Origin: Thermoflexales bacterium
Lineage (GTDB): Bacteria > Chloroflexota > Anaerolineae > J036 > Brachytrichaceae
Length of the DNA stretch: 37,429 nt
Direction of reading: 5' to 3'
Assembly (NCBI GenBank): GCA_019694215.1
Contig: JAIBCK010000026.1
Coordinates: forward strand, 1 to 37,429
The notes under the pieces are model-generated. The model saw only the letters and a program-made list of their open reading frames with translations. It was not told the DNA's origin and searched no databases. Positions 24,202 through 31,280 of this stretch are shown in pieces. Position 1 is the first letter of the stretch; each line of letters begins with the position of its first letter. Made by a program: the position numbers and the translations under genes.

Positions 24202-25065
24202 ATGACCCAACGTGTGGATGCCACCCTCCGCGCAGCCATCGCCCGGCTCGATGCGGCGCGGGTGGATGCCCCGGCCGCGACGGCGCGTCGGCTGCTGAGC
24301 GTGGCGGCGGGACAACCGCGTGAATGGCTCGTGGCGCACGGCGAGCACGTTCTAGACGCCGCGACGCTGGTCGCCTTTGATGGGCTGCTCGCGCGTGCCA
24401 TCGCGCATGAGCCGCTGGCCTACATCCTCGGGGAACGCGCCTTCCGGAATTTCACGCTCAAGATCGACCCGCGCGCGCTCATCCCACGGCCCGAAACCGA
24501 ATTGCTGGTCGACCTGGCACTGGCGGCGCTGGCTGATGAACCCACCGGTGCGCCAGTCATCGATGTCGGCACCGGCAGCGGCGCGGCCGCCATCGCGCTC
24601 GCGCTGGAGGCCCCCCGGGCGAACGTCATCGCCTGCGACATCTCGCACGACGCCCTTGCGCTGGCCGCCGAGAACGCCGCGCGGCTGAACGCGCCGATTC
24701 GTTTTGTGCACAGCGATCTTCTTTCATCCGTGGACGACCTGGCGCCGGTCATCGTCGCCAACCTGCCGTATGTCACGCGGGAGGAGATCGAGGGACTGCC
24801 GCCCGAGATTCAGGCCCACGAGCCGCGCGTGGCCCTCGATGGCGGCCTGGATGGCCTCGATCTCGTGCGCCGATTGCTCGATCAGTTGCGCGCACCGGCC
24901 CGGCGTGCGGCGCTGCGCGCGCTCTTCCTGGAGGTCGGGGCGAGTCAGGGGCCGGCCACGCAGGCGCTCGCTGCGCGGGCCTTCCCCGAGGCCACCGCCA
25001 CCATCCACAAGGATCTGGCCGGCCTCGACCGGGTCATCGGCGTGCGCTTCAACCGCCCGGAGTAA
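24202..25065 (+). CDS. prmC: Release factor glutamine methyltransferase
   Basis: 287-aa SAM-dependent methyltransferase that methylates the glutamine of the GGQ motif in release factors. An N-terminal helical domain (1-75) is followed by the conserved ERAFRNFTLKIDPRALIPRPETELL segment in two parts, SAM motif I DVGTGSGAAAI and motif IV. Motif IV here reads ANLPYV, so the usual NPPY has become NLPY. The four positions that hold the glutamine are still compatible, since NLPY works in related N-methyltransferases. No ribosome site is visible before the ATG; expression probably follows from prfA. Confidence 0.92.
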   Translation: MTQRVDATLRAAIARLDAARVDAPAATARRLLSVAAGQPREWLVAHGEHVLDAATLVAFDGLLARAIAHEPLAYILGERAFRNFTLKIDPRALIPRPETELLVDLALAALADEPTGAPVIDVGTGSGAAAIALALEAPRANVIACDISHDALALAAENAARLNAPIRFVHSDLLSSVDDLAPVIVANLPYVTREEIEGLPPEIQAHEPRVALDGGLDGLDLVRRLLDQLRAPARRAALRALFLEVGASQGPATQALAARAFPEATATIHKDLAGLDRVIGVRFNRPE

Positions 25066-25086
25066 GATGACCGGCCATCCCAGACC

Positions 25087-25941
25087 ATGAACGATTCCCC
25101 TTCCCCGCTTCCCGCCACACCGATTCGCCTGATCGCCTTCGACCTCGACGGCACCGTCCTCGGCCACGATCAGGTCGCCTCGCCGCGGGTGCGCGCGGCC
25201 ATCCGGGCCGCCGCCGCGCAGGGCATCGCCGTCACGATTGCCACAGGGCGCAATGTTTCGACGGCCCGCAAATATGCGCACGAGCTCGGCGTGAACGCGC
25301 CCGTCATCTGCAGCCAGGGCGGCGAGCTGCACGACTTCAAGACCGATCGCACGCTGTTCTCACTGAGCATGGATGATGCGTTGGCCTGCGAGGTCATCGA
25401 CTTCGGGGAGCGGCATCCGCACTGGCACACCATCCTGTATCACAGCGGGCAGACTTACATCCAACGCAAGATTTTCGAGGATGCCTTCTACGCCCGGCTG
25501 CTCAGCGATGCCGCGCCCAGGCTGGTGCCCAGCCTGCGTGAAATCGTGACTGGCACACACGCGGACAAGCTGATCTTCGCCATGGAGGCCGAGCACACGC
25601 CCGGTGCCATCCGCGCGCTGCGCGAGTTTGTCGGTGATCGCGCCATCGTCGTGCAGTCGCATGCCATGTTTGCGGAAGTCAATCCGTTGGGCGCGCACAA
25701 GGGCGCCGGCCTGGCGCGGCTGGCGGCCCGGCTCGGCATCCCACGCGAGGCCGTGATGGCCATCGGCGACCAGGAGAATGACGTCACCATGCTGCTGTGG
25801 GCGGGCCTCGGCGTCGCGATGGGTCAGGGCCCGGACCTGGTCAAGCACAGCGCGCGGTGGGTGGCCCCCTCGATCGACGAGGACGGCGCCGCGGTCGCCA
25901 TCGAGCGCTTCGTGCTCAATCAGACCCCGTCGGCGGCCTAA
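25087..25941 (+). CDS. Cof-type HAD-IIB family hydrolase
   Basis: 284 aa. HAD motifs are in place: motif I D19-x-D21 (FDLDGTVLG), motif II (VTIATGRN) and motif IV GDQENDV (227-233). The cap domain between about 85 and 200 is of the C2B type. These enzymes remove phosphate from sugar phosphates, phosphorylated cofactors or nucleotides in the cytoplasm. It starts 21 bases after the prmC stop with no ribosome-binding site, so it probably belongs to the same transcript. Substrate unknown. Confidence 0.9.
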   Translation: MNDSPSPLPATPIRLIAFDLDGTVLGHDQVASPRVRAAIRAAAAQGIAVTIATGRNVSTARKYAHELGVNAPVICSQGGELHDFKTDRTLFSLSMDDALACEVIDFGERHPHWHTILYHSGQTYIQRKIFEDAFYARLLSDAAPRLVPSLREIVTGTHADKLIFAMEAEHTPGAIRALREFVGDRAIVVQSHAMFAEVNPLGAHKGAGLARLAARLGIPREAVMAIGDQENDVTMLLWAGLGVAMGQGPDLVKHSARWVAPSIDEDGAAVAIERFVLNQTPSAA

Positions 25942-25971
25942 CGCTCAATCACGCTCTTCGCCCGCATCGTT

Positions 25972-25977
25972 TACGAT
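25972..25977 (+). promoter_or_regulatory. -10 box TACGAT before the DNA glycosylase gene, leaderless-type spacing
   Basis: TACGAT is followed by 6 bases and the ATG at 25984, with no ribosome-binding site. It may give the glycosylase/GNAT pair its own start independent of the prfA operon. Confidence 0.45.
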
Positions 25978-25983
25978 TGCGGA

Positions 25984-26550
25984 ATGTCCTATTGCGCGTT
26001 CGTTCAGTCCCTGCCGCCCGACAACGTCCACCGCCGCTATCACGACCATGCCTATGGCTTCCCGATCCGCGATGACGATGGCTTGTTTGAGCGCCTGATC
26101 CTCGAGATCAATCAAGCGGGGTTGTCGTGGGAGACCATCCTGCGCAAGGCGGAGCGCTTTCATCAGGCCTACGACGGCTTCCGGGTCGACGTCGTTGCGG
26201 GCTATGGCGAAGCCGAGCGGCAGCGCCTGCTGCTCGACGCGGGGATCATCCGCAACCGCCTCAAGATCGACGCCGCGATCGAGAACGCCCGCCGCATCCA
26301 GGCACTTCGGGCGACGCACGGCTCCTTTGGCGCATGGCTCGACCAGCATCATCCCCTCCAGCTGCCGGCGTGGGTGGCTGTGTTCAAGCGTACCTTCCGC
26401 TTCGTCGGCACCGAGATCTGCAAGGAATTCCTGATGTCGTCCGGGTATCTCCCGGGCGCGCATGACCCGGACTGCCCCATCCACGCTCAAATCGTCGCGC
26501 TCGATCCGCCGTGGTGGCGGTCGCGTTCCTTCTTTGCCGTGCAGGCGTAG
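25984..26550 (+). CDS. tag: DNA-3-methyladenine glycosylase I (Tag family)
   Basis: 188 aa, the family's usual length. It cuts alkylated adenine from DNA as the first step of base excision repair. The Tag zinc site can be read as C4, H20 (RRYHDHAYG) and H160/C164 near the end (H-x3-C), as in the E. coli enzyme. The base-binding region EINQAGLSWETIL holds the conserved Glu (E41). The segment DAGIIRNRLKIDAAIENA and the FKRTFRFVGTEICKEFL block also match the family. It is followed 13 bases later by a GNAT gene with its own ribosome site. Confidence 0.93.
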   Translation: MSYCAFVQSLPPDNVHRRYHDHAYGFPIRDDDGLFERLILEINQAGLSWETILRKAERFHQAYDGFRVDVVAGYGEAERQRLLLDAGIIRNRLKIDAAIENARRIQALRATHGSFGAWLDQHHPLQLPAWVAVFKRTFRFVGTEICKEFLMSSGYLPGAHDPDCPIHAQIVALDPPWWRSRSFFAVQA

Positions 26551-26563
26551 CGCAAAGGAGATT

Positions 26564-27031
26564 ATGAAAACCGTTGTGCGTCTCGCGGGCCTGGCCGACC
26601 TCGACCTGCTGGCGCACGTCGCGGGCGAGCCCTTCGATGATCCTCTCGACCTCGCCGCCACACGCCGCTTCCTGTCCGACCCCAATCACATGCTGGTGAT
26701 CGCGCTGCGCGGCGAGGCCATCGTGGGCTTCATCTCGTCCGTGATCTACGTTCACCCGGACAAGCCGGCGTCCGAGTGCTGGATCAACGAGGTCGGCGTC
26801 AGTGCCGCGGCGCGGCGGGAAGGCATCGCCAGCCGCATGTTGGCGGCCACCCTCGATCACGCGCGCGTTCTCGGCTGCGGCGAGGCATGGGTGCTGACCG
26901 AGCGATCAAACCCGGCTGCGATGCGCCTGTATGCCAGCCTGGGCGGCGAGGAAGGGCCGCCGGACATCGCGATGTTCAGCTACGACCTGCGGGGCCCATC
27001 GTCGCACAACGCACAACAGTCCGGAGATTAG
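26564..27031 (+). CDS. GNAT family N-acetyltransferase, AAC(3)-I-like
   Basis: 155 aa. The acetyl-CoA-binding motif A is visible (INEVGVSAAARREGIASRML) together with the late motif SNPAAMRLYASLGG. Order and the D-L-x-A-T-R-R-F-L start resemble the AAC(3)-I branch (gentamicin acetyltransferases and relatives). Resistance activity cannot be claimed: many chromosomal relatives act on other amines. AAGGAG lies just 3 bases before the ATG, a tight but usable spacing that fixes the start at 26564. The TAG stop overlaps the TAA stop of the opposite-strand acetyltransferase gene. Confidence 0.82.
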   Translation: MKTVVRLAGLADLDLLAHVAGEPFDDPLDLAATRRFLSDPNHMLVIALRGEAIVGFISSVIYVHPDKPASECWINEVGVSAAARREGIASRMLAATLDHARVLGCGEAWVLTERSNPAAMRLYASLGGEEGPPDIAMFSYDLRGPSSHNAQQSGD

Positions 27032-27471
27032 GCGGCCTCCACCACGATCGCATCTTCGCCATTGGCGTAAAAACCGGAGATGCGCGCCGTCTCGCACATG
27101 CCCAGCCGCGCATACAGATTGCGCGCCGGGTAGTTGCCGGCCCGCACGTGCAACCAGAGCGCCCGGTGAACACCAAGCGCCTGCCGCATCAGCACGCCTC
27201 CGCAACCGCGGCGTCGCCACGCGGGCAGCACCCCGAGGCCCGGCACATACGGCCTGGACCGACCCTGCCACGCGCGCTGCTCGACCAGGACATAGCCGAC
27301 GATGCTGCCGCCCGCGCCGGCCACCCAGCCACGGACCTTGCGCCCGTCCAACCGTGACCAGTAACCCATCAGCAGGCGGTCCCACCCAAAGCTGCGCGCC
27401 TCGACCAGGGCAAGCCGCCAGCGGTCGGAAGGATCAGCAAGCCGGAGAAGCAAGCCGCTGGACAACTGCAT
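27028..27471 (-). CDS. GNAT family N-acetyltransferase, RimI-like
   Basis: 147 aa. Motif A reads VPGLGVLPAWRRRGCGGVLM and the C-terminal half LHVRAGNYPARNLYARLGM ... YANGEDAIVV, the usual end of RimI-type protein acetyltransferases. Its ATG follows directly on the TAG stop of the last pseudopilin gene (TAGATG), so it is co-translated with the Tad operon and is its last gene. It could acetylate a pilus or ribosomal protein N-terminus; that is inference from position only. Two GNAT genes from different operons meet here tail to tail. Confidence 0.82.
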   Translation of the reverse strand: MQLSSGLLLRLADPSDRWRLALVEARSFGWDRLLMGYWSRLDGRKVRGWVAGAGGSIVGYVLVEQRAWQGRSRPYVPGLGVLPAWRRRGCGGVLMRQALGVHRALWLHVRAGNYPARNLYARLGMCETARISGFYANGEDAIVVEAA

Positions 27472-27927
27472 CTAGCGATAGAGCCCTTCGCTGCCCGCCG
27501 CCAGGGTCGCCGCCGCGTGGGCCGGTACTTCGATGCCTTGCAGGCCAAAGGTTGCGCGCAGGATCGGCGTCGCCGCGCGGACGCGGAAGGAGACCTGGAT
27601 CAGCGCATCGCGTCCGCCCCCGTTCACCGAGATGGACAGGTCCTGGACCGGCGCCGGCACCAGCCCCGCGACCGTGTTGGCGGCGCGGCCCGCAGCATCC
27701 TCATCGAGTTTGACGCGCTGCGTGCCCTCAAAGCTGTCCCGGGCCAGCTCCTTTGCGGCATCGAGCGCGGCCGTTCGCGCTGCGGTATTGGCGATTTGCG
27801 ACACCAACGCCACGTTGCCGAGGTCATACACCAGCGCGAAGGCAATGAACAACGTAAAAACATAGATCACGGTCTGGGCCGTGATGCCCGCGCCCCCTTC
27901 CAGGCGTCTGATCGCGCTACGGCGCAT
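27472..27927 (-). CDS. TadG/TadE-like pseudopilin
   Basis: 151 aa. A short basic leader (MRRSAIRRLEGG) is followed by one hydrophobic helix (TVIYVFTLFIAFALVYDLGNVAL) and a mostly hydrophilic beta-rich domain. This is the layout of the minor pilins of Tad systems. The leader ends in LEGG-A, shared with the neighbouring small genes, and suggests cleavage by the prepilin peptidase. It overlaps the preceding gene by 11 bases. Specific assignment among TadE, TadF and TadG is not possible from the sequence alone. Confidence 0.75.
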   Translation of the reverse strand: MRRSAIRRLEGGAGITAQTVIYVFTLFIAFALVYDLGNVALVSQIANTAARTAALDAAKELARDSFEGTQRVKLDEDAAGRAANTVAGLVPAPVQDLSISVNGGGRDALIQVSFRVRAATPILRATFGLQGIEVPAHAAATLAAGSEGLYR

Positions 27928-28375
27928 GGGTCTCCCAGCGGGCCTTGGAGGGCTCGATGCGCGCGCTCGACTGCGCGGCGATGTCGATCACGCCAAAGGC
28001 CCCGCCCACCAGCGGCAATCCGGAAACGTCGACGTGATATGCGATCGCGCAGGTCACGGAAGCGCCGCGCTCCCAGGGGCCCGCCGACCACACCCGAATC
28101 GAGGCCTGCGCCGTCGCCAGATTGTTGCCGGTGAGCGAATCTGCCGCCGCCTGAATGCCCTGACGCACCCCGATGCTCGAATCCAGGCTGACGCTGGCCG
28201 CGCGTGCGCAGGCCTGTGCGGCGAACAGGGCGGGCAGTTGGGCGGGTCGGATGATGGCTGCCGCGGCGATGAGCGAAATCAATAGCACCATCGGCACGAT
28301 GGCGATGGTGAATTCGGCTGTCTCGGCCTCACCGCGTTCGAGACACCGCCGCCAGGCCCGCAGGCGCTCATTCAT
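27917..28375 (-). CDS. TadE-like pseudopilin
   Basis: 152 aa. The leader MNERLRAWRRCLERG is followed by EAETAEFTIAIVPMVLLISLI, which closely matches the TadE-family start (a Glu five residues after the cleavage Gly, then Phe and a hydrophobic helix). The rest is an exported domain with two Cys. It overlaps both neighbours (8 bases upstream, 11 downstream), so the three pseudopilin genes are translated as a unit. Predicted to be anchored in the membrane and processed by the TadV-like peptidase. Confidence 0.8.
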   Translation of the reverse strand: MNERLRAWRRCLERGEAETAEFTIAIVPMVLLISLIAAAAIIRPAQLPALFAAQACARAASVSLDSSIGVRQGIQAAADSLTGNNLATAQASIRVWSAGPWERGASVTCAIAYHVDVSGLPLVGGAFGVIDIAAQSSARIEPSKARWETHAP

Positions 28376-28856
28376 GGCATTCGCCTGTCACGTCATCGCA
28401 GACGGCGGGCCCAACGTAGAAACGCTCGCGGCGGCTTTGGCCCTGGCCCGGCAGGGAAAAGGTCCAGTTGCCAAAGATCCCGACCCGCAGCGTGACCGAT
28501 GCCTGAAAGCCCACCTTTTCAGCCCGGCCGCCCGGCCCGACGGACAGCGAGGTCTGGCCGCCTGCGGCGTCGGCCCAGGTGCTCAGGGCCTCCTGCTGGG
28601 CGGCGCGTGCGGTGTCTGCACCGCCCCCGCCGGGCGCGCGCGCATCGACCAACGCTCCGGCTTCGGCCGACATCGTCGCCCCGATGCGCCACACGCCGAC
28701 CAACGCGAAGGCAAGCCCGATCAGGAGCAGGAAGAACAGCACCGGCGTGTAGAGGGCATCTGCGAGCGCCGAGCCTTCGGCACTCCCGCCCTCCAGCCGA
28801 CGACGCGATGCACGCCAGCCACCGGGCTTGGGACGTGGGGCACCCTGTGCTTTCAT
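28368..28856 (-). CDS. Tad-locus pseudopilin-like protein
   Basis: 162 aa from the ATG at 28856. An ATG six codons upstream (28874) is also possible; neither has a good ribosome site. A basic leader ends in RRRLEGGSAEG, then a hydrophobic helix (LYTPVLFFLLLIGLAFALVGVW) and an exported domain with Cys residues near the end (AVCDDVTGEC). The leader signature is the same as in its neighbours. Function by position: minor pilin or pilus-tip component. No closer match recognised. Confidence 0.7.
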   Translation of the reverse strand: MKAQGAPRPKPGGWRASRRRLEGGSAEGSALADALYTPVLFFLLLIGLAFALVGVWRIGATMSAEAGALVDARAPGGGGADTARAAQQEALSTWADAAGGQTSLSVGPGGRAEKVGFQASVTLRVGIFGNWTFSLPGQGQSRRERFYVGPAVCDDVTGECHE

Positions 28857-28926
28857 CGCACTCACATCACACATCCTGTTACGACCGCCCGCCTTGGTCG
28901 CGCCGGCGATCTCATGCCCGACCGCC

Positions 28927-28947
28927 CGCGACTACGGAAAAGTCGCG
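28927..28947 (-). terminator. Hairpin across the pilin stop codon
   Basis: CGCGACT (28927-28933) and AGTCGCG (28941-28947) form a 7-bp perfect stem with a 7-base loop that includes most of the TAG stop at 28932-28934. No T-run follows on the minus strand. It is better seen as an mRNA stabiliser or partial terminator that keeps pilin message in excess over the three downstream genes. Confidence 0.5.
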
Positions 28948-29168
28948 CCGCTGATCCGGCTGCCCGTGTTGTTCACGATGCTGACCAGGGCCGCGACGAT
29001 GACGGTCAGGACCAGCAACGCCAGGCCGACGGCCGCGGCCGTGCGGATGATCGACGAGCTGCCCTCGGCATCCCCGCGCTGCAGGGCGACGAGCGCCAAC
29101 CGCGGCTGCCGGTAGGCGGTCGCAACCTGGTTGCCCCAGGCCTTCAAAACTTGGAACGTTGTCTTCAT
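28932..29168 (-). CDS. Small Flp-type pilin candidate
   Basis: 78 aa. A leader of about 34 residues ends at LQRG-DAEG, followed by a single long hydrophobic helix (AAVGLALLVLTVIVAALVSIV) and a short tail (NNTGSRISGATFP). Size and layout match Flp pilins, although the leader is longer than usual and the E-Y pair after the cleavage site is missing. AGGAGA lies 6 bases before the ATG at 29168 and fixes the start; a longer frame reading from 29249 has no support. It has its own regulated promoter and a hairpin at its stop, as expected for the main structural subunit. Confidence 0.72.
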   Translation of the reverse strand: MKTTFQVLKAWGNQVATAYRQPRLALVALQRGDAEGSSSIIRTAAAVGLALLVLTVIVAALVSIVNNTGSRISGATFP

Positions 29169-29201
29169 GTTCGGTCTCCTGTGATGATTTGACGCACTCC
29201 C

Positions 29202-29246
29202 ATCTTGCGCTGGATACGCCCAAATGAAGCTGACAGTTGCCTGACA
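29202..29246 (-). promoter_or_regulatory. Pilin promoter with 11-bp-phased TGTCAG repeat
   Basis: On the minus strand TGTCA half-sites at 29242-29246 and 29231-29235 are 11 bp apart; the second 11-mer is TGTCAGCTTCA. Exactly 17 bp later stands CAAGAT (29202-29207), a weaker -10 box. The leader is about 25 bases and carries the Shine-Dalgarno sequence. The half-sites closely match those at tadV, including the TTTG that follows. Confidence 0.6.
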
Positions 29247-29256
29247 CACCCCGCGC

Positions 29257-30249
29257 CTAGCCGATCCCCTCCAGGATGGCGGCCACCGCCGGCGCGATGA
29301 TCAGCATGGAGATGACCAGGGTGGTGGTCATGGCCACCGGGCGCCCCATCTCCTGCGCATTGCGCCGGCCCTGCGCCTGGACGGTCTGCCGCAAGCGGGT
29401 CTGGGCGGCGTCCGCCAGCGCATTCAGGGCGGACTCCACCCGCGCCCCGTGCAGCAGCGCCATGCGGACGGTGTTGCCGAACTCGATCACAAACTCGTTG
29501 CCCTCGTTGCGATCGAGCAACATCGTCACGGCCTTGACCTCATCGGCGTCGACCTTCAACGCCGTGGTCATCCGACGCAACTCCTCGATGAAGGGCCCTC
29601 CAGCGCGGCGCGACAGGCTGCCGATCGCCGCCGGCAGGGTCAGCCCGGCCAACACGTCGCTGCGAATCTCGCTGATGCGATAGCCCAGTTCGAGCGACAG
29701 CTCGCGTTGCCGGGCAACGGCCGCGGACGCCAGCTGGCCATCCGGCCCGGAAAAGCCGATCAGCCCGGTCAGGCCGCCCAGCAAGCTGGCCGGGAGCAGC
29801 AGCCCGGCACCCGCCAGCGGGCTCAGGGCCGCGCCCCCCAGTTGCAGGACGATGCCCATCCCCATGCCCGCGACGAGCACGGCCGCGGCCGCGGCTCCGC
29901 CGAGCAAGGTCGCCGCCAGATACTTCTCCGCCCACAGCGTTTCCAGGTTCCAGAACGGCACCCCGGGCCTCGGCGGCTGCGGCTCATCCGGTGCCCAGTA
30001 CCAGTCCGCCTGCTTGAGCTGCCGCAGATAGCGCGCGTTGGCACCATCCGTGCGCAACGCGCGCGATGCACCCGCACGATCAAACGCGGCCGCCAGCCCC
30101 TGGTTGGCGCGCCCGAGCGAACGCCCGCTGCGCGACCGGTACTGCGTCGCGAGGCGCCCCTGTCGGGCCACGCCCCGTGATGCCAGCGCGGACTGCGCCA
30201 GCAGAAACGCCGCCAGACCCCCAAGCAGGGCCAGGGCCCATTCGATCAT
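29257..30249 (-). CDS. tadC: Tad pilus inner-membrane platform protein TadC
   Basis: 330 aa, T2SSF-domain membrane protein. It has an N-terminal membrane helix, a cytoplasmic region, two central hydrophobic helices (about 110-165), the conserved T2SSF core (LELGYRISEIRSDVLAGLTLPAAI ... GGPFIEELRRM) and a last membrane helix at the C-terminus (TTLVISMLIIAPAVAAIL). It pairs with TadB as the platform on which the TadA ATPase works. The ATG overlaps the tadB stop (ATGA) and has GGAGGT 5 bases upstream. Confidence 0.9.
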   Translation of the reverse strand: MIEWALALLGGLAAFLLAQSALASRGVARQGRLATQYRSRSGRSLGRANQGLAAAFDRAGASRALRTDGANARYLRQLKQADWYWAPDEPQPPRPGVPFWNLETLWAEKYLAATLLGGAAAAAVLVAGMGMGIVLQLGGAALSPLAGAGLLLPASLLGGLTGLIGFSGPDGQLASAAVARQRELSLELGYRISEIRSDVLAGLTLPAAIGSLSRRAGGPFIEELRRMTTALKVDADEVKAVTMLLDRNEGNEFVIEFGNTVRMALLHGARVESALNALADAAQTRLRQTVQAQGRRNAQEMGRPVAMTTTLVISMLIIAPAVAAILEGIG

Positions 30250-31280
30250 CGCCCACCTCCCGCGCCGGTTTCAACCAGCGGCCGTTGTCCGCGAAGCGGC
30301 GCGCCGGTGCCGGTGTTGGCCTCGGTACGCATCTGCGCCGCGCTGGCCGTCGCCGCCAGCGCATCCGCGGTCTTCACCCGCCGCACGATCAGCCCGCGCC
30401 GCGCCAAACGGTCACAATACAGGTATGTCCACAGCGAGATGAGTGCCGCCAACAGGGCGATGAGATTGCCGGCCGGCGTGGAGAAGAACGTCGTCATCCC
30501 GCCAAAGGCGCCCCCGGCGTTGGTCGTGCTAAAGGCCAGTGACAGCACCCGAAACACAGCGAATACCCCCCACGGTCCAAAGGTCCCCCATTGCACATTG
30601 CTGCGCGCGTTGATCTGTGCGATCAGCGCATCCTCGAAGGCGGCCACGTTCTCGCGGGTCGATATGGCAAGCCTCGCCAGCATGTCACTGACGCCGGAGC
30701 CGGCCCGGTCGGCGCGCAGCAGCGCATTGGCCACGCCATCAAAGACAATCGAGCGACGACGGTCCGCGAGGGCCTCAACGGCGCGTTCGAAGTCGCCCTG
30801 CATGTAAGCGATCAGAAGCTCGCCAAAATCTTCCTTGACCGGGCTGCTGCAGTAGATCGCCGCCGCCTCGAGCGCCTTCTGCAGCGAGGGCTTCACGCTA
30901 TAGCTGTTTCGAATCACATCGCAGGCCTGCGCCAGCAGGCGCGTGTAGCGCGACAGGCGGAGGTCCCGCGCGCGTTCGAGCGCGCTCCAGGCAAACAGGT
31001 AGCCCGCCACAAGCCCAACGGGAAACAGCGACACAGCGCCAACCAGGACGGACAGCCCAAGGCCCAGTGCCAGCCCAAGAAGCGTGCCGCGCCGCACAAA
31101 ATCACCGGCCTTGACCTCCATCTGGGCGGCGTCGAGCCGCCGCTGCAAGGGGGTCAGGCGCCGATCAACGCGGGCGCGCAGCGGCGCGCGGCGCCCACCC
31201 GGCGGCAGTACCGCACCGAACCAAAGCGCCAGGATGGCCAGACCGGCCAAGGCCGCCAGGAGGATGACGATGGGGTCCAT
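30246..31280 (-). CDS. tadB: Tad pilus inner-membrane platform protein TadB
   Basis: 344 aa. An N-terminal membrane helix (IVILLAALAGLAILALWFGAV), two central membrane helices (about 75-110), the T2SSF cytoplasmic domain (YSVKPSLQKALEAAA ... RAGSGVSDMLARLAIST) and a C-terminal helix near residue 280. The order is that of TadB. The ATG at 31280 overlaps the TGA of tadA by one base (TGATG). A GTG one codon upstream is possible but less likely. The C-terminal 45 residues are polar and variable. Confidence 0.9.
   Translation of the reverse strand: MDPIVILLAALAGLAILALWFGAVLPPGGRRAPLRARVDRRLTPLQRRLDAAQMEVKAGDFVRRGTLLGLALGLGLSVLVGAVSLFPVGLVAGYLFAWSALERARDLRLSRYTRLLAQACDVIRNSYSVKPSLQKALEAAAIYCSSPVKEDFGELLIAYMQGDFERAVEALADRRRSIVFDGVANALLRADRAGSGVSDMLARLAISTRENVAAFEDALIAQINARSNVQWGTFGPWGVFAVFRVLSLAFSTTNAGGAFGGMTTFFSTPAGNLIALLAALISLWTYLYCDRLARRGLIVRRVKTADALAATASAAQMRTEANTGTGAPLRGQRPLVETGAGGGR

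Noticed and set aside
23062-24348. A 429-residue N-terminal extension of the HddC-GmhA protein
   Set aside because: The extension is antisense to prfA, which is clearly real. Nucleotidyltransferase homology begins at the ATG at 23061.
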